Part shown: piece by piece, positions 1 to 10,515 of the stretch
How positions within the stretch are numbered: position 1 is the first letter of the stretch
Layout of the letters: each line of letters begins with the position of its first letter
Assembly: GCA_900466945.1 (NCBI GenBank)
Contig: UBNV01000006.1
Location: 633,699 to 697,698, forward strand
Length of the DNA: 64,000 nt
Source: Hyphomicrobiales bacterium
GTDB lineage: Bacteria > Pseudomonadota > Alphaproteobacteria > Rhizobiales > Rhizobiaceae
Direction: 5' to 3'
The notes under the pieces: generated by a model
What the model was told of the DNA's origin: nothing
The model's input: only the letters and a program-made list of their open reading frames with translations
The model's database searches: none
Made by a program: the position numbers and the translations under genes

Positions 1-143
1 GAGCCCCGTCACTCGCGCCACTTCTCTACCTCCCCGGAAAACCTCAACCACAACTTTTTGCAGCGCACGCGCGATTGCGCGAGACACATATTTTACCCGC
101 TGGTAAGGTGCGCTCGGTATCGGGTGAAAAGGCTTTGGTTGGA

Positions 144-172
144 CTTGCGCTGGGTGGCTGCCTGCGCTAACC
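144..172 (+). promoter_or_regulatory. candidate nuo operon promoter
   Basis: A CTTGCG element (144-149) and a CTAACC element (167-172) are separated by exactly 17 bases, which fits the alphaproteobacterial housekeeping pattern CTTGAC-N17-CTATAT with mismatches. It would start transcription near 180, about 75 bases before nuoA. The window begins only 250 bases upstream, so a stronger promoter further left cannot be excluded. The rest of 1-253 shows no gene I can support. Confidence 0.35.
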
Positions 173-253
173 ACGGCGCGTTGCAACTCTCTTTACGGCT
201 TGTCGACTCCGCCCTAGATGCCCCATGGCATGCGAGACAAGCAGGGTGATATG

Positions 254-619
254 ATGACTGAACTGCTCGGTTCTTACCTTCCGATCGCCATCTTCATCGG
301 CATATCCTTGATCATCGGTATCGCGCTTCTCGTGGCGCCGTTTGCCGTGGCTTACAAGGCGCCCGATTCGGAGAAGCTGTCGGCCTACGAGTGCGGCTTC
401 AATGCGTTCGACGATGCGCGCATGAAGTTCGACATCCGCTTCTACCTGGTGTCGATCCTCTTCATCATCTTCGACCTCGAAGTCGCCTTCCTGTTCCCCT
501 GGGCAGTGTCTTTCGGTGAAATCGGCTGGTTCGGCTTCTGGTCGATGATGGTTTTCCTCGGTGTTCTCACCGTCGGCTTTATCTATGAATGGAAGAAGGG
601 GGCGCTCGAATGGGAGTGA
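254..619 (+). CDS. nuoA: NADH-quinone oxidoreductase subunit A
   Basis: Small membrane subunit of complex I (121 aa), located at the hinge between the membrane arm and the quinone-binding module. Three hydrophobic segments are visible (about residues 9-30, 58-80 and 87-110). The conserved loop [12 protein letters not shown] between the first two is the NuoA/ND3 signature that forms part of the quinone channel. The start at 254 is chosen because the GCAGGG ribosome site at 241-246 has better spacing to it than to the ATG at 251, and because MTELLGSY is the usual rhizobial N terminus. First gene of a long + strand operon; its end overlaps nuoB by 10 bases, suggesting translational coupling. Confidence 0.96.
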   Translation: MTELLGSYLPIAIFIGISLIIGIALLVAPFAVAYKAPDSEKLSAYECGFNAFDDARMKFDIRFYLVSILFIIFDLEVAFLFPWAVSFGEIGWFGFWSMMVFLGVLTVGFIYEWKKGALEWE

Positions 620-1191
620 TCCAATCCGACGCCACGATGGTGGCGCCTCAGGCCAAGGGCATCATTGACCCCAACACGGGCAAGCCTATCGGCAGCGACG
701 ACCGTTTCTTCGGTGAGATCAACAACGAGCTCGCCGACAAGGGCTTTCTCGTTACCTCGACCGACGAGCTGATCAACTGGGCCCGTACCGGTTCGCTGAT
801 GTGGATGACCTTCGGTCTGGCCTGCTGCGCCGTCGAAATGATGCAGCTGTCGATGCCGCGCTACGACGCCGAGCGCTTCGGCTTTGCGCCGCGCGCCTCA
901 CCGCGTCAGTCCGACGTGATGATCGTCGCCGGCACGCTGACCAACAAGATGGCACCGGCACTCCGCAAGGTCTATGACCAGATGCCGGAACCGCGTTATG
1001 TCATCTCGATGGGCTCCTGCGCCAATGGCGGCGGCTACTATCATTATTCCTATTCCGTCGTGCGCGGCTGCGACCGCGTCGTGCCGGTCGATATCTACGT
1101 GCCGGGCTGTCCCCCCACGGCAGAAGCTCTGCTTTACGGCGTGATGCTCCTGCAGAAGAAGATCCGGCGCACGGGCACGATCGAGCGGTAA
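610..1191 (+). CDS. nuoB: NADH-quinone oxidoreductase subunit B
   Basis: Peripheral subunit (193 aa) that binds cluster N2, the last iron-sulfur centre before ubiquinone. The four ligands are visible: adjacent Cys72 and Cys73 in GLACCAVEM, Cys137 in SMGSCANGG and Cys167 in VPGCPPTAE. The length is normal for the family. The ATG at 610 lies inside nuoA; a longer reading from 589 would add only a nuoA-overlapping stretch (MEEGGAR) and is rejected. It works with NuoC, NuoD and NuoI in the quinone-reducing module encoded directly downstream. Confidence 0.97.
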   Translation: MGVIQSDATMVAPQAKGIIDPNTGKPIGSDDRFFGEINNELADKGFLVTSTDELINWARTGSLMWMTFGLACCAVEMMQLSMPRYDAERFGFAPRASPRQSDVMIVAGTLTNKMAPALRKVYDQMPEPRYVISMGSCANGGGYYHYSYSVVRGCDRVVPVDIYVPGCPPTAEALLYGVMLLQKKIRRTGTIER

Positions 1192-1209
1192 GGCGAAGGG
1201 ACTGAAAAC

Positions 1210-1812
1210 ATGAGCGAAGCCCTGAACGAGCTTGCCTCCTACCTCGCCGAGATGCGCGGTGCGCTGATTGCGTCGAGCGAAATCAATTTTGGCGAACTGA
1301 CCCTGACGGCGAAGTCGGAAAACCTGATTTCGCTTTTGACCTTCCTGCGCGATGACGTCCAGTGTGGCTTCGTCAACCTGATCGACATCTGCGGAGTCGA
1401 CTATCCGAAGCGCGAAGACCGTTTCGACGTGGTCTATCATCTGCTGTCGCCGCGTCAGAACCTGCGCATCCGCATCAAGGTCGCAACCGGCGAGTTCAAG
1501 CCAGTTCCGTCGGCCTGCCCGGTCTTCCCCGGCGCCGACTGGTTCGAGCGCGAAGCCTGGGACATGTACGGCATCCTGTTCACGGATCACCCGGATCTGC
1601 GCCGCATCCTGACCGACTACGGTTTCGAGGGCCATCCGCTCCGCAAGGATTTTCCGACGACCGGCTTCGTCGAGGTTCGTTACGACGATAGCGCCAAGCG
1701 CGTCGTCTACGAGCCGGTCGAGCTCAAGCAGGAATTCCGCAATTTCGACTTCCTCTCGCCCTGGGAAGGCACGGACTACGTGCTGCCCGGCGATGAAAAA
1801 GCGGCCAAGTGA
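1210..1812 (+). CDS. nuoC: NADH-quinone oxidoreductase subunit C
   Basis: 30 kDa hydrophilic subunit of complex I (200 aa), separate from NuoD rather than fused as in Escherichia coli. The family signature [37 protein letters not shown] is readable around residues 117-151 in overlapping pieces ([33 protein letters not shown]). It carries no cofactor and packs against NuoD and NuoB near the quinone pocket. The ATG follows 18 bases after nuoB and is preceded by a GAAGGGA ribosome site. Same operon. Confidence 0.96.
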   Translation: MSEALNELASYLAEMRGALIASSEINFGELTLTAKSENLISLLTFLRDDVQCGFVNLIDICGVDYPKREDRFDVVYHLLSPRQNLRIRIKVATGEFKPVPSACPVFPGADWFEREAWDMYGILFTDHPDLRRILTDYGFEGHPLRKDFPTTGFVEVRYDDSAKRVVYEPVELKQEFRNFDFLSPWEGTDYVLPGDEKAAK

Positions 1813-1829
1813 GCGGAAGGGCAGGGACC

Positions 1830-3020
1830 ATGAACGAACACAACGTCCGCAACTTCAACATCAACTTTGGCCCTCAGCACCCGGCAGCGCACGGCGTTCT
1901 GCGCCTCGTGCTCGAACTCGACGGTGAAATCGTCGAGCGCGTCGATCCGCATATCGGCCTTCTGCATCGCGGCACCGAGAAGCTGATCGAGACCAAGACC
2001 TATCTGCAGGCACTGCCCTATTTCGATCGTCTCGACTATGTCGCGCCGATGAACCAGGAGCATGCCTATTCGCTGGCCGTCGAAAAGCTGCTCGGCATCG
2101 AAATCCCGATCCGCGGCCAGCTGATCCGCGTTCTCTATTCGGAAATCGGCCGTATCCTGTCGCATCTCCTGAACGTCACCACGCAGGCCATGGACGTCGG
2201 CGCGCTGACACCGCCGCTCTGGGGCTTCGAGGAGCGCGAAAAGCTGATGGTGTTCTATGAGCGGGCCTCCGGTTCGCGCATGCATGCCGCCTATATCCGT
2301 CCCGGTGGCGTTCACCAGGATCTGCCCCACCAGCTGGTGGAGGACATCGGCAAGTGGTGTGACCAGTTCCCGGAAAAGCTCGACGATATCGACGACCTCC
2401 TGACTGGAAACCGTATCTTCAAGCAGCGCAACGTCGACATCGGCGTCGTCAGCCTCGACGATTGCTGGGCCTGGGGCTTCTCGGGCGTGATGGTGCGTGG
2501 CTCCGGCGCTGCCTGGGATCTGCGCAAGTCGCAGCCCTACGAGTGCTATGCCGATCTCGACTTCGACATCATGGTCGGCAAGAATGGCGACTGCTACGAC
2601 CGCTACCTGATCCGCATGTTCGAAATGCGCGAGTCGGTGAAGATCATGAAGCAGTGCGTCAACCGGCTGCTGGGCGATGCCAAGACCGGCCCGGTCTCCT
2701 CGCTCGACGGCAAGGTCGTACCGCCGAAGCGTGGCGAGATGAAGCGTTCGATGGAAGGCCTGATCCACCACTTCAAGCTCTACACCGAAGGCTATCACGT
2801 GCCGGCCGGCGAGGTTTATGCCGCTGTCGAAGCCCCCAAGGGCGAATTCGGCGTCTTCCTCGTCTCCGACGGCACCAACAAGCCCTATCGCTGCAAGATC
2901 CGCGCGCCGGGTTATGCGCATCTGCAGGCCATGGATTTCATGTGCCGCGGCCACCAGCTGGCCGACGTCTCGGCGATCCTCGGCTCGCTCGACATCGTGT
3001 TCGGGGAAGTAGACCGCTGA
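1830..3020 (+). CDS. nuoD: NADH-quinone oxidoreductase subunit D
   Basis: 49 kDa subunit (396 aa), homologous to the large subunit of NiFe hydrogenases; it forms most of the ubiquinone-binding cavity with NuoB. Conserved landmarks are [14 protein letters not shown] near the N terminus, [14 protein letters not shown], and the C-terminal [25 protein letters not shown] read in parts. The start is the ATG at 1830, which follows a GGGCAGGGA ribosome site; the in-frame GTG at 1809 lies on the nuoC stop and would add seven residues unlike the family. The stop codon overlaps the start of the small exported protein that follows. Confidence 0.97.
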   Translation: MNEHNVRNFNINFGPQHPAAHGVLRLVLELDGEIVERVDPHIGLLHRGTEKLIETKTYLQALPYFDRLDYVAPMNQEHAYSLAVEKLLGIEIPIRGQLIRVLYSEIGRILSHLLNVTTQAMDVGALTPPLWGFEEREKLMVFYERASGSRMHAAYIRPGGVHQDLPHQLVEDIGKWCDQFPEKLDDIDDLLTGNRIFKQRNVDIGVVSLDDCWAWGFSGVMVRGSGAAWDLRKSQPYECYADLDFDIMVGKNGDCYDRYLIRMFEMRESVKIMKQCVNRLLGDAKTGPVSSLDGKVVPPKRGEMKRSMEGLIHHFKLYTEGYHVPAGEVYAAVEAPKGEFGVFLVSDGTNKPYRCKIRAPGYAHLQAMDFMCRGHQLADVSAILGSLDIVFGEVDR

Positions 3021-3262
3021 TGCTGAGAGCCCTCGTAGCATTGCTGATCTGTCTCGGTGCCACCCAGGCGGTGGCCCAGGAGAGCAGCGTGACCTCGTCG
3101 AGGGATTCGGTGTCGATGGCCAATCTGATCAAGGATGGATATGAGATCAAAAGCTCGAGCTGGACTGGCTCGAAGCTTTTCGTATTCCTCCAGAAAGACA
3201 ATTCGGCCTATGCCTGCGAATTCGCCAATGTGACGAATACGCGGTGTGGTTCCATAAACTGA
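3020..3262 (+). CDS. small exported protein inside the nuo operon
   Basis: An 80-aa protein whose ATG overlaps the nuoD stop (TGATG), so it is probably coupled to nuoD translation. Residues 1-19 form a clear Sec signal peptide (Arg3, hydrophobic core, cleavage after AVA-19), giving a mature periplasmic protein of about 60 residues with two cysteines near the C terminus (YACEF and TRCGS) that could form a disulfide. It is not a known complex I subunit and I do not recognise a domain. Position between nuoD and nuoE suggests a role connected with complex I assembly or the periplasmic face of its membrane arm, but that is inference only. Reality of the gene is supported by the signal peptide and the tight spacing. 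Confidence 0.75.
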   Translation: MLRALVALLICLGATQAVAQESSVTSSRDSVSMANLIKDGYEIKSSSWTGSKLFVFLQKDNSAYACEFANVTNTRCGSIN

Positions 3263-3280
3263 GACAAGGCGTGAGGAAGT

Positions 3281-4405
3281 ATGTCCGTTCGTCGACTAGC
3301 CGAAGAGCAATTCCAGCCCGCAGGGTTTTCCTTCAATGCGGAAAACATCGCCTGGGCTGAGGCAACGATCCGCAAGTACCCGGCCGGCCGCCAGCAATCG
3401 GCGGTGATCCCGCTGTTGATGCGGGCGCAGGAGCAGGAGGGCTGGGTCACGAAAGCCGCGATTGAGCATGTCGGCGAGATGCTCGACATGCCCTTCATCC
3501 GCGTGCTCGAAGTCGCGACCTTCTACACACAGTTCCAGCTAAAGCCGGTCGGCACCCGCGCCCATATCCAGGTCTGTGGCACCACGCCCTGCATGCTGCG
3601 CGGCGCGGAAGACCTCATTCACGTCTGCAAGTCGAAGATCCATCCGGAGCCCTTCGAACGCAATGCCGAGGGCACGCTGTCCTGGGAAGAGGTCGAGTGT
3701 CAGGGCGCCTGCGTGAATGCGCCGATGGTGATGATCTTCAAGGATGCCTATGAAGATCTGACGGTGACGCAGCTCGAGCACATCATCGATCGGTTTGCCG
3801 CAGGCAAGGGTTCCGACATCAAGCCGGGTCCGCAGGTTGACCGCATCTTCTCGGCACCCGTCGGTGGCCCGACCACGCTGACCGACGAAATCCAGCCGAT
3901 CCGCTTCAGCGACACGCCGGCACCGGCCAAGACCGAAGACGCGTCGGCGGCGCCGGCCAATGCCGCCAAGCCGGTCACGGACGCGCCGGAAACCAACAAG
4001 ACGCTGAAGACGCCGGCAACGGCCAAGAAGGCGGCCGCCGAGAACGTAAAGCAGGAGGGCGACAGCGCCGACACTGCGCGCCCTGTGGAAAAGACGGTGG
4101 CTCCGGCTCCTGCTTCGGTCATGGACGAGAAGAACCGTCCTGCCGGCATCGAGCGCCCGGAAACGCCTGACGACCTGAAGATGATCTCGGGCGTGGGTCC
4201 GAAGATCGAGGCGACGCTGAATGGTCTCGGCATCTACAGGTTCGAGCAGATCGCCAAGTGGAAGAAGGCGGAGCGCGAGTGGGTCGACACCTATCTCAAG
4301 TTCTCCGGACGCATCGAGCGGGACGACTGGGTCAAGCAGGCCAAGGCGCTCGCCAAGGGCGGCGAAGCGGAATACATCAAGGTCTTCGGCAAGAAGCCGC
4401 GCTGA
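3281..4405 (+). CDS. nuoE: NADH-quinone oxidoreductase subunit E with C-terminal helix-hairpin-helix extension
   Basis: 24 kDa subunit of the NADH-oxidising module with a thioredoxin-like fold holding 2Fe-2S cluster N1a. Ligands Cys99, Cys104, Cys140 and Cys144 are visible (VCGTTPC and CQGAC). At 374 aa it is about twice the usual length of NuoE: residues about 195-295 are a low-complexity Ala/Pro/Lys/Thr-rich linker, and residues 297-374 form a helix-hairpin-helix-like domain starting [14 protein letters not shown]. Such long NuoE proteins are known in rhizobia. The same domain recurs in the gene after nuoF (5734-6552). ATG at 3281 follows GAGGAAG. Confidence 0.95.
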   Translation: MSVRRLAEEQFQPAGFSFNAENIAWAEATIRKYPAGRQQSAVIPLLMRAQEQEGWVTKAAIEHVGEMLDMPFIRVLEVATFYTQFQLKPVGTRAHIQVCGTTPCMLRGAEDLIHVCKSKIHPEPFERNAEGTLSWEEVECQGACVNAPMVMIFKDAYEDLTVTQLEHIIDRFAAGKGSDIKPGPQVDRIFSAPVGGPTTLTDEIQPIRFSDTPAPAKTEDASAAPANAAKPVTDAPETNKTLKTPATAKKAAAENVKQEGDSADTARPVEKTVAPAPASVMDEKNRPAGIERPETPDDLKMISGVGPKIEATLNGLGIYRFEQIAKWKKAEREWVDTYLKFSGRIERDDWVKQAKALAKGGEAEYIKVFGKKPR

Positions 4406-4416
4406 GAGGTTAGGAT

Positions 4417-5721
4417 ATGTTGAGAGATCAGGATCGCATCTTTACGAATATCTACGGCCTCAAGGACAAGTCCCTGAAGGGCGCGATGTCGCGTGGCCAC
4501 TGGGACGGTACCAAGCAAATCCTCGAAAAGGGCCGGGACTGGATCATCAATGAGATGAAGGCCTCCGGTCTTCGCGGTCGCGGCGGCGCAGGCTTCCCCA
4601 CCGGTCTGAAGTGGTCCTTCATGCCGAAGGAATCAGACGGCCGTCCGCATTATCTCGTCGTCAATGCCGACGAGTCGGAACCTGGCACCTGCAAGGACCG
4701 CGAGATCATGCGCCATGATCCGCACACACTGATCGAAGGCTGCGTCATCGCATCCTTCGCCATGAACGCGCATCACGCCTTCATCTATGTCCGTGGCGAG
4801 TTCATGCGAGAGCGCGAAGCCCTGCAGGCCGCAATCGACGAGTGCTATGACTACGGTCTGCTCGGCAAGAACAACAAGCTCGGCTACGACATCGACATCG
4901 TCGTGCATCACGGCGCTGGCGCCTATATCTGTGGCGAAGAGACTGCGCTTCTGGAAAGCCTCGAAGGCAAAAAGGGCCAGCCGCGTCTGAAGCCCCCGTT
5001 CCCGGCGAACATGGGCCTCTACGGCTGCCCGACCACGGTCAACAACGTCGAATCGATCGCCGTTGCGCCGACCATCCTGCGCCGCGGTGCGTCCTGGTAT
5101 TCGAGCTTCGGTCGCCCGAACAATTCCGGCACCAAGCTTTTCTCGATCTCCGGCCACGTCAACAAGCCGTGCACGGTCGAAGATGCCATGTCGATCACCT
5201 TCCAGGAACTGATCGAGAAGCATTGCGGCGGCATCCGCGGTGGCTGGGACAACCTGCTCGCCGTCATCCCGGGCGGCTCCTCGGTGCCTTGCGTTCCGGG
5301 CGCCCAGATGAAGGACGCCATCATGGACTATGACGGTCTGCGCGAGCTGGGCTCCGGCCTCGGCACTGCCGCCGTCATCGTCATGGACAAGTCGACCGAC
5401 ATCGTGAAAGCGATCTGGCGTCTCTCGGCCTTCTACAAGCACGAGAGCTGCGGCCAGTGCACGCCGTGCCGCGAAGGCACGGGCTGGATGATGCGCGTCA
5501 TGGAACGCATGGTGAAGGGCAATGCCCAGAAGCGTGAAATCGACATGCTCTTCCAGGTGACGAAGCAGGTCGAAGGTCACACGATCTGTGCGCTGGGTGA
5601 CGCGGCCGCATGGCCGATCCAGGGGCTGATCAAGCATTTCCGTCCGGAGATGGAAAAGCGCATTGACCAGTACACCCGCAACGCGATCGCCCATGGGGTG
5701 GTCATGGAAGCGGCAGAATAA
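4417..5721 (+). CDS. nuoF: NADH-quinone oxidoreductase subunit F
   Basis: 51 kDa catalytic subunit (434 aa) that oxidises NADH and holds FMN and the 4Fe-4S cluster N3. Visible are the glycine-rich nucleotide motif [14 protein letters not shown] (residues 53-66), the second motif [16 protein letters not shown] (165-180) and the N3 ligands Cys345, Cys348, Cys351 ([12 protein letters not shown]) and Cys391. Length and motifs are complete. It pairs with NuoE upstream and passes electrons to NuoG. The gene starts 11 bases after nuoE behind a GAGAGGT ribosome site. Confidence 0.97.
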   Translation: MLRDQDRIFTNIYGLKDKSLKGAMSRGHWDGTKQILEKGRDWIINEMKASGLRGRGGAGFPTGLKWSFMPKESDGRPHYLVVNADESEPGTCKDREIMRHDPHTLIEGCVIASFAMNAHHAFIYVRGEFMREREALQAAIDECYDYGLLGKNNKLGYDIDIVVHHGAGAYICGEETALLESLEGKKGQPRLKPPFPANMGLYGCPTTVNNVESIAVAPTILRRGASWYSSFGRPNNSGTKLFSISGHVNKPCTVEDAMSITFQELIEKHCGGIRGGWDNLLAVIPGGSSVPCVPGAQMKDAIMDYDGLRELGSGLGTAAVIVMDKSTDIVKAIWRLSAFYKHESCGQCTPCREGTGWMMRVMERMVKGNAQKREIDMLFQVTKQVEGHTICALGDAAAWPIQGLIKHFRPEMEKRIDQYTRNAIAHGVVMEAAE

Positions 5722-5733
5722 GGATCGACGGAG

Positions 5734-6552
5734 ATGACAAGCTCTTCGGACAAGGGCGGGAAGAAGGGGCCGGACGGACCGGCTTCGGACGATCGCGCGC
5801 CCGAGGGGCTCGAAGACTTCATCTCCAACCCCGCGGCTGCCATGGCCGCTGCCACTGCCTTCGGTATGGGCATGGCGGCGCAGATGGGCAGGCTGTTCCT
5901 TGGTACGCTTCAGGGCGCCATGGACGTGACGGGCCAGCTCGCGCGCCAGCTGGAAGAAGAGCGCAAGGCAGCGGAAGCCGATACGGCTGCCGCGCCGGAA
6001 GTGAAGACGCAAGCTCCGGTTGAGATCACTCGAACGGAGCCGCCTGCGCCGAAGGCAAGTGCAAAGGTGAAGACCGCAAAGCCGGCCGCACCGAAAGCAA
6101 GGGCCAAGGCGCCTGCGAAGGCAGCGGTTACGAAGGTTGACAAGCCAAAGCCCGAGCCGAAGGCAAAGGCCGCAATAGCGCCGAAGGCCAAGACTGTGCC
6201 AGAGGGTGCCGTGGCACCTAAGGTCAAGGCTGCGTCCAAAGCCAAGGCTGCACCCAAGGCTGAGACAAAGCCGAAGGTCGAGGCCAAGGTTGAAGTTGCC
6301 GATCCGGCGCCGAAGCCGAAGAAGACCAGTGGCAAAGCCGACGATCTGAAGAAGATCGACGGCGTCGGCCCGAAGGTTGAACAAGTCCTGAAAGGCAGGG
6401 GGATCTCTCGCTTCCAGGACCTGACGGCGATGGATGAAAAGGCGCTCTCTGCGCTGGACAAGGATTTGGGTCTCGACGGCCGTGTGCTGCGAGACGACTG
6501 GGCAGGGCAGGCGCGCCGATTGGCGGGCGGCAAGGCTCGGTCAGGCAAGTGA
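5734..6552 (+). CDS. Lys/Ala/Pro-rich protein with C-terminal helix-hairpin-helix domain, between nuoF and nuoG
   Basis: A 272-aa protein with three parts. The N terminus (1-80) contains an amphipathic or weakly hydrophobic Ala/Met/Gly-rich stretch around 32-60 (NPAAAMAAATAFGMGMAAQ). Residues about 85-200 are a low-complexity linker built of repeated Lys-Ala-Pro units, likely disordered and strongly basic. Residues 203-272 form a helix-hairpin-helix-like domain beginning DDLKKIDGVGPKVE, clearly homologous to the end of NuoE (297-374). The gene starts 12 bases after nuoF and is in the same operon. It is not one of the fourteen core subunits. Its role is unknown; binding of nucleic acid or a shared protein partner of NuoE are both possible. 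The 143 bases to nuoG hold no convincing gene. Confidence 0.85.
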   Translation: MTSSSDKGGKKGPDGPASDDRAPEGLEDFISNPAAAMAAATAFGMGMAAQMGRLFLGTLQGAMDVTGQLARQLEEERKAAEADTAAAPEVKTQAPVEITRTEPPAPKASAKVKTAKPAAPKARAKAPAKAAVTKVDKPKPEPKAKAAIAPKAKTVPEGAVAPKVKAASKAKAAPKAETKPKVEAKVEVADPAPKPKKTSGKADDLKKIDGVGPKVEQVLKGRGISRFQDLTAMDEKALSALDKDLGLDGRVLRDDWAGQARRLAGGKARSGK

Positions 6553-6695
6553 GACTACGGTCCGGCCGCGCGGGGGCGATGCGCCGGGCTTGAGGGATAA
6601 ATCGGGTGGCCTTTGATCCCCATGCGGAGAAGGCTGCCAGTCGCGGCAGAGATGCCACGGCAGGATGCGCGGAAGCGTGAGGCAGGAAGGCGAAT

Positions 6696-8777
6696 ATGAC
6701 TAAGCTGAAGATCGACGGAAAAGAGATCGAGGTTCCGGATCATTTCACGCTGTTGCAGGCGTGCGAGGAAGCGGGCGCCGAGGTTCCGCGCTTTTGTTTC
6801 CATGAACGGCTGTCGGTCGCCGGCAATTGCCGCATGTGCCTCGTCGAGGTGAAGGGTGGCCCGCCGAAGCCGGCAGCCTCCTGCGCCATGGGCGTACGCG
6901 ACATCCGTGGTGGCCCGAACGGCGAACTGCCGGAGGTCTTCACCAACACGCCGATGGTCAAGAAGGCCCGCGAAGGCGTCATGGAATTCCTGCTGATCAA
7001 CCACCCGCTGGATTGCCCGATCTGCGACCAGGGTGGCGAATGCGACCTGCAGGACCAGGCCATGGCTTTCGGCATCGATAGCTCGCGCTACACCGAGAAC
7101 AAGCGCGCTGTCGAGGACAAGTATATCGGGCCGCTGGTCAAGACCGTGATGAACCGCTGCATTCACTGCACGCGCTGCGTCCGCTTCACCACCGAAGTTG
7201 CCGGCATCGCCGAACTCGGCCTGATCGGTCGTGGCGAAGATGCCGAGATCACGACCTATCTCGAGCAGGCAATGACCTCTGAGCTGCAGGGCAATGTCGT
7301 CGACCTCTGCCCAGTCGGAGCGCTGACCTCCAAGCCCTTTGCCTTCACCGCCCGTCCGTGGGAACTGAACAAGACCGAATCGGTCGACGTCATGGACGCG
7401 CTGGGTTCAGCGATCCGCGTCGACACGCGTGGTCGCGAAGTCATGCGTATCATGCCGCGCGTCAACGAGCAGATCAACGAAGAGTGGATCTCCGACAAGA
7501 CCCGCTTCATCTGGGATGGCCTGAAGACTCAGCGTCTCGACCGCCCCTATGTGAAGAAGGATGGCCGCCTGCAGCCCGCCAGCTGGGCCGAAGCCTTTGC
7601 CGCGATCAAGTCGGCCGTCGCCTCGACCTCAGCTGACAAGATCGGTGCAGTCGCCGGTGACCTCGCTTCCGTTGAAGAAATCTTCGCGCTGAAGTCGCTC
7701 GTCAACGCTCTCGGGTCCTCGAATACCGACTGTCGCCAGGATGGGACGGCACTCGATCCGTCGCTCGGCCGCTCGACTTACGTCTTCAATGCCGGCATCG
7801 AAGGCATCGAAGCCGCCGATGCGATCCTCATCGTTGGTGCAAGCCCACGCTACGAAGCAGCCGTTCTCAACGCCCGCATCCGCAAGCGTTGGCGCCGCGG
7901 TGGCCTGCCGATCGCCCTGATCGGCGAAGGCGGCGACCTGCGTTACCCCTATGATTACCTCGGCGCTGGCACCGAAACTCTGGCCGAGCTCGTCTCGGGC
8001 AAGAACAACTTTGCCGAAGCGCTGAAGGCCGCCAAGAACCCGATGATCATCATCGGCCAGGGCGCCCTGTCGGGTCCTGATGGCAAGGCCGTTCTCGCGA
8101 ACGCCGCCAAGCTCGCAGCCGATGTTGGCGCAGTGACCGATGAGTGGAACGGCTTCTGCGTGCTGCACACCGCCGCCTCGCGAGTCGGCGCTCTCGACCT
8201 CGGCTTCGTGCCGGGCGAGGGGGCAGTTGCTGCCGGTCAGATGCTGTCCTCGCTCGACGTCGTCTTCCTGCTCGGTGCCGACGAACTCGATTTCTCGGCC
8301 AAGACAGCCAAGTGCGTCGTCTATATCGGCAGCCATGGCGACAACGGCGCGCATTACGCCGACGTTATCCTGCCGGGCGCAACCTACACCGAAAAGTCAG
8401 GCACCTGGGTCAACACAGAAGGCCGTGTCCAGATGGGCAACCGCGCCGGCTTCGCGCCGGGCGAGGCCCGCGAAGACTGGGCGATCCTGCGTGCACTCTC
8501 CGACGTGCTCGGCAAGAAGCTGCCCTTCGATTCGCTGTCGCAGCTGCGTGGCCAGCTCTATGAAGCCTACCCGCATTTCGCCGAGATCGACGAGATCGCA
8601 GCCGGCTCTTCGGCCGATATTGCTGCACTGGCGAAAAAACCCGGGAAGATGGGCAAGTCTCTGTTTGCGTCGCCGGTCAAAGACTTCTATTTGACGAACC
8701 CGATCGCACGCGCTTCGGCCGTCATGGCTGAGTGCTCGGCATTGGCCCGCAACAATTTCAAGGCCGCGGCAGAGTAA
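6696..8777 (+). CDS. nuoG: NADH-quinone oxidoreductase subunit G
   Basis: 75 kDa iron-sulfur subunit (693 aa). The N-terminal ferredoxin-like part carries N1b (Cys34, Cys45, Cys48, Cys63), the His-ligated N5 site (His103, Cys107, Cys110, Cys116 in [14 protein letters not shown]) and N4 (Cys155, Cys158, Cys161 in RCIHCTRC, plus Cys205 in DLCPVGAL). The rest is a molybdopterin-oxidoreductase-like domain without cofactor. There is no extra N7 cluster motif as in E. coli, so it is of the mitochondrial/rhizobial type. ATG at 6696 follows AGGAAGG. The long antisense frames over this gene are shadows. Confidence 0.97.
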   Translation: MTKLKIDGKEIEVPDHFTLLQACEEAGAEVPRFCFHERLSVAGNCRMCLVEVKGGPPKPAASCAMGVRDIRGGPNGELPEVFTNTPMVKKAREGVMEFLLINHPLDCPICDQGGECDLQDQAMAFGIDSSRYTENKRAVEDKYIGPLVKTVMNRCIHCTRCVRFTTEVAGIAELGLIGRGEDAEITTYLEQAMTSELQGNVVDLCPVGALTSKPFAFTARPWELNKTESVDVMDALGSAIRVDTRGREVMRIMPRVNEQINEEWISDKTRFIWDGLKTQRLDRPYVKKDGRLQPASWAEAFAAIKSAVASTSADKIGAVAGDLASVEEIFALKSLVNALGSSNTDCRQDGTALDPSLGRSTYVFNAGIEGIEAADAILIVGASPRYEAAVLNARIRKRWRRGGLPIALIGEGGDLRYPYDYLGAGTETLAELVSGKNNFAEALKAAKNPMIIIGQGALSGPDGKAVLANAAKLAADVGAVTDEWNGFCVLHTAASRVGALDLGFVPGEGAVAAGQMLSSLDVVFLLGADELDFSAKTAKCVVYIGSHGDNGAHYADVILPGATYTEKSGTWVNTEGRVQMGNRAGFAPGEAREDWAILRALSDVLGKKLPFDSLSQLRGQLYEAYPHFAEIDEIAAGSSADIAALAKKPGKMGKSLFASPVKDFYLTNPIARASAVMAECSALARNNFKAAAE

Positions 8778-8789
8778 GGGCAGGGGACC

Positions 8790-9833
8790 ATGGATAATTT
8801 CGTTTCCACCTATGTGTGGCCGGCGGCCATCATGATCGGGCAGTCCCTTCTGCTGCTCGTCTGCCTTCTGGTCTTCATCGCCTACATCCTGCTCGCAGAC
8901 CGCAAGATCTGGGCAGCCGTTCAGCTGCGTCGCGGCCCGAACGTCGTCGGCCCCTGGGGTCTCTTCCAGTCCTTCGCCGACTTGTTGAAGTTCGTCTTCA
9001 AGGAGCCGGTCATTCCGGCAGGCGCCAACAAGGGCGTCTTCCTGCTGGCCCCGCTCGTTGCTGTGACTTTGGCGCTCGCGACCTGGGCCGTTATTCCGGT
9101 CAACGCCGGATGGGTGATCGCCAACATCAATGTCGGCATCCTCTTCGTCTTCGCGGTCTCCTCGCTCGAAGTCTACGGCATCATCATGGGTGGCTGGGCG
9201 TCGAACTCGAAGTACCCGTTCCTCGGTGCCCTTCGCTCGGCAGCGCAGATGGTGTCCTACGAAGTCTCGATGGGCTTTGTCATCGTCACCGTTCTGCTCT
9301 GCGTCGGCTCGCTCAATCTGACCGACATCGTAGTTGCCCAGAACAACGGCCTCGGCACGATGATGGGTCTCCCGGCCTCCTTCCTCGACTGGCACTGGCT
9401 GGCTCTCTTCCCGATGTTCGTGATCTTCTTCATCTCGGCATTGGCAGAAACCAACCGTCCGCCCTTCGACCTTCCGGAAGCCGAATCCGAACTCGTGGCC
9501 GGCTTCATGGTCGAATACGGCTCGACCCCGTACATGATGTTCATGCTCGGCGAATACGCGGCCATCGTTCTGATGTGCTCGCTGACCACGATCCTCTTCC
9601 TCGGAGGCTGGTTGCCACCGGTCGACGTCTGGTTCCTCAACTGGGTCCCGGGCATCATCTGGTTCGTGCTGAAGGCGACTATGGTCTTCTTCATGTTCGC
9701 CATGGTGAAGGCATTCGTTCCGCGCTACCGCTATGACCAGCTGATGCGTCTCGGCTGGAAGGTCTTCCTTCCGATCTCGCTCGCCATGGTCATCATCACT
9801 GCATTCGTGCTGAAGCTGATGGGTTGGGCGTAA
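8790..9833 (+). CDS. nuoH: NADH-quinone oxidoreductase subunit H
   Basis: Membrane subunit (347 aa, ND1 family) with about eight transmembrane helices that closes the quinone cavity under NuoB and NuoD. Conserved pieces are [21 protein letters not shown] after the first helix (read in parts) and the loop [20 protein letters not shown] (about residues 222-241), which carries the acidic residues lining the quinone channel. Length is normal. It starts 12 bases after nuoG with a GGGCAGGGG ribosome site. Confidence 0.97.
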   Translation: MDNFVSTYVWPAAIMIGQSLLLLVCLLVFIAYILLADRKIWAAVQLRRGPNVVGPWGLFQSFADLLKFVFKEPVIPAGANKGVFLLAPLVAVTLALATWAVIPVNAGWVIANINVGILFVFAVSSLEVYGIIMGGWASNSKYPFLGALRSAAQMVSYEVSMGFVIVTVLLCVGSLNLTDIVVAQNNGLGTMMGLPASFLDWHWLALFPMFVIFFISALAETNRPPFDLPEAESELVAGFMVEYGSTPYMMFMLGEYAAIVLMCSLTTILFLGGWLPPVDVWFLNWVPGIIWFVLKATMVFFMFAMVKAFVPRYRYDQLMRLGWKVFLPISLAMVIITAFVLKLMGWA

Positions 9834-9872
9834 TGACGCCCGCCCGGACACTTGGCTGATTAGGAGAACAAG

Positions 9873-10364
9873 ATGGCTGCTCTGACCCAGGCTATCAATT
9901 CGATCTTCCTGAAGGAGTTCGTCGGCGCATTCTTCCTGTCGATGCGCTACTTCTTCAAGCAGAAGGCAACGATCAACTACCCGTTCGAAAAGGGCCCGGT
10001 ATCGGCCCGCTTCCGCGGCGAGCATGCGCTGCGCCGCTATCCGAACGGCGAAGAGCGCTGCATCGCCTGCAAGCTCTGCGAGGCGATCTGTCCTGCCCAA
10101 GCCATCACCATCGAAGCTGGCCCGCGCCGCAATGACGGCACGCGCCGCACGGTGCGTTATGACATCGACATGGTGAAGTGCATTTATTGCGGCTTCTGCC
10201 AGGAAGCCTGCCCGGTCGACGCGATTGTCGAGGGACCGAACTTCGAGTTCGCTACCGAGACCCGTGAAGAACTCTACTTCGACAAGGCTCGCCTGCTCGA
10301 CAACGGCGACCGCTGGGAACGTGAAATCGCGCGCAATATCGCGATCGACTCGCCCTACCGCTGA
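9873..10364 (+). CDS. nuoI: NADH-quinone oxidoreductase subunit I
   Basis: Ferredoxin-like subunit (163 aa) that carries the two 4Fe-4S clusters N6a and N6b between NuoG and NuoB. Both motifs are intact: Cys63, Cys66, Cys69, Cys73 ([12 protein letters not shown]) and Cys103, Cys106, Cys109, Cys113 ([12 protein letters not shown]). The N terminus is an amphipathic anchor helix. ATG at 9873 follows TTAGGAGAAC, a strong ribosome site. After it come about 150 bases without a gene before nuoJ. Confidence 0.97.
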   Translation: MAALTQAINSIFLKEFVGAFFLSMRYFFKQKATINYPFEKGPVSARFRGEHALRRYPNGEERCIACKLCEAICPAQAITIEAGPRRNDGTRRTVRYDIDMVKCIYCGFCQEACPVDAIVEGPNFEFATETREELYFDKARLLDNGDRWEREIARNIAIDSPYR

Positions 10365-10515
10365 TCCCTTCGGGGTCGATCGTCTTGGGCGGAGCGCGGG
10401 GCTTCGCCGGGGCAAACTTGAAATTTGTAACGGGCGTGCCGATGGGGATATCGGTCACGCCTTATCGGGCGGCGGGGCAGGGCCCTCGTCCGGGGGAAGA
10501 TGAAAAGGCACCAAC

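Noticed and set aside
58..249. 63-codon frame upstream of nuoA
   Set aside because: No ribosome site, Arg/Cys-rich composition unlike a protein, and it overlaps the likely nuo promoter.
1809..1829. GTG start for nuoD adding seven residues
   Set aside because: Overlaps the nuoC stop; the ATG at 1830 has the better ribosome site and the family N terminus.
1776..3041. 421-codon antisense frame over nuoD, and similar long antisense frames over nuoF, nuoG, nuoL, nuoM-nuoN, topA and gatB
   Set aside because: Mirror frames of GC-rich genes; compositions dominated by His, Asp, Arg or Glu, no ribosome sites, and they lie entirely over well-identified genes.
6622..6699. 25-codon frame ending in TGA across the nuoG start, possible leader peptide
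   Set aside because: Very Arg-rich, no ribosome site; the overlap with nuoG can arise by chance. Not enough to call.
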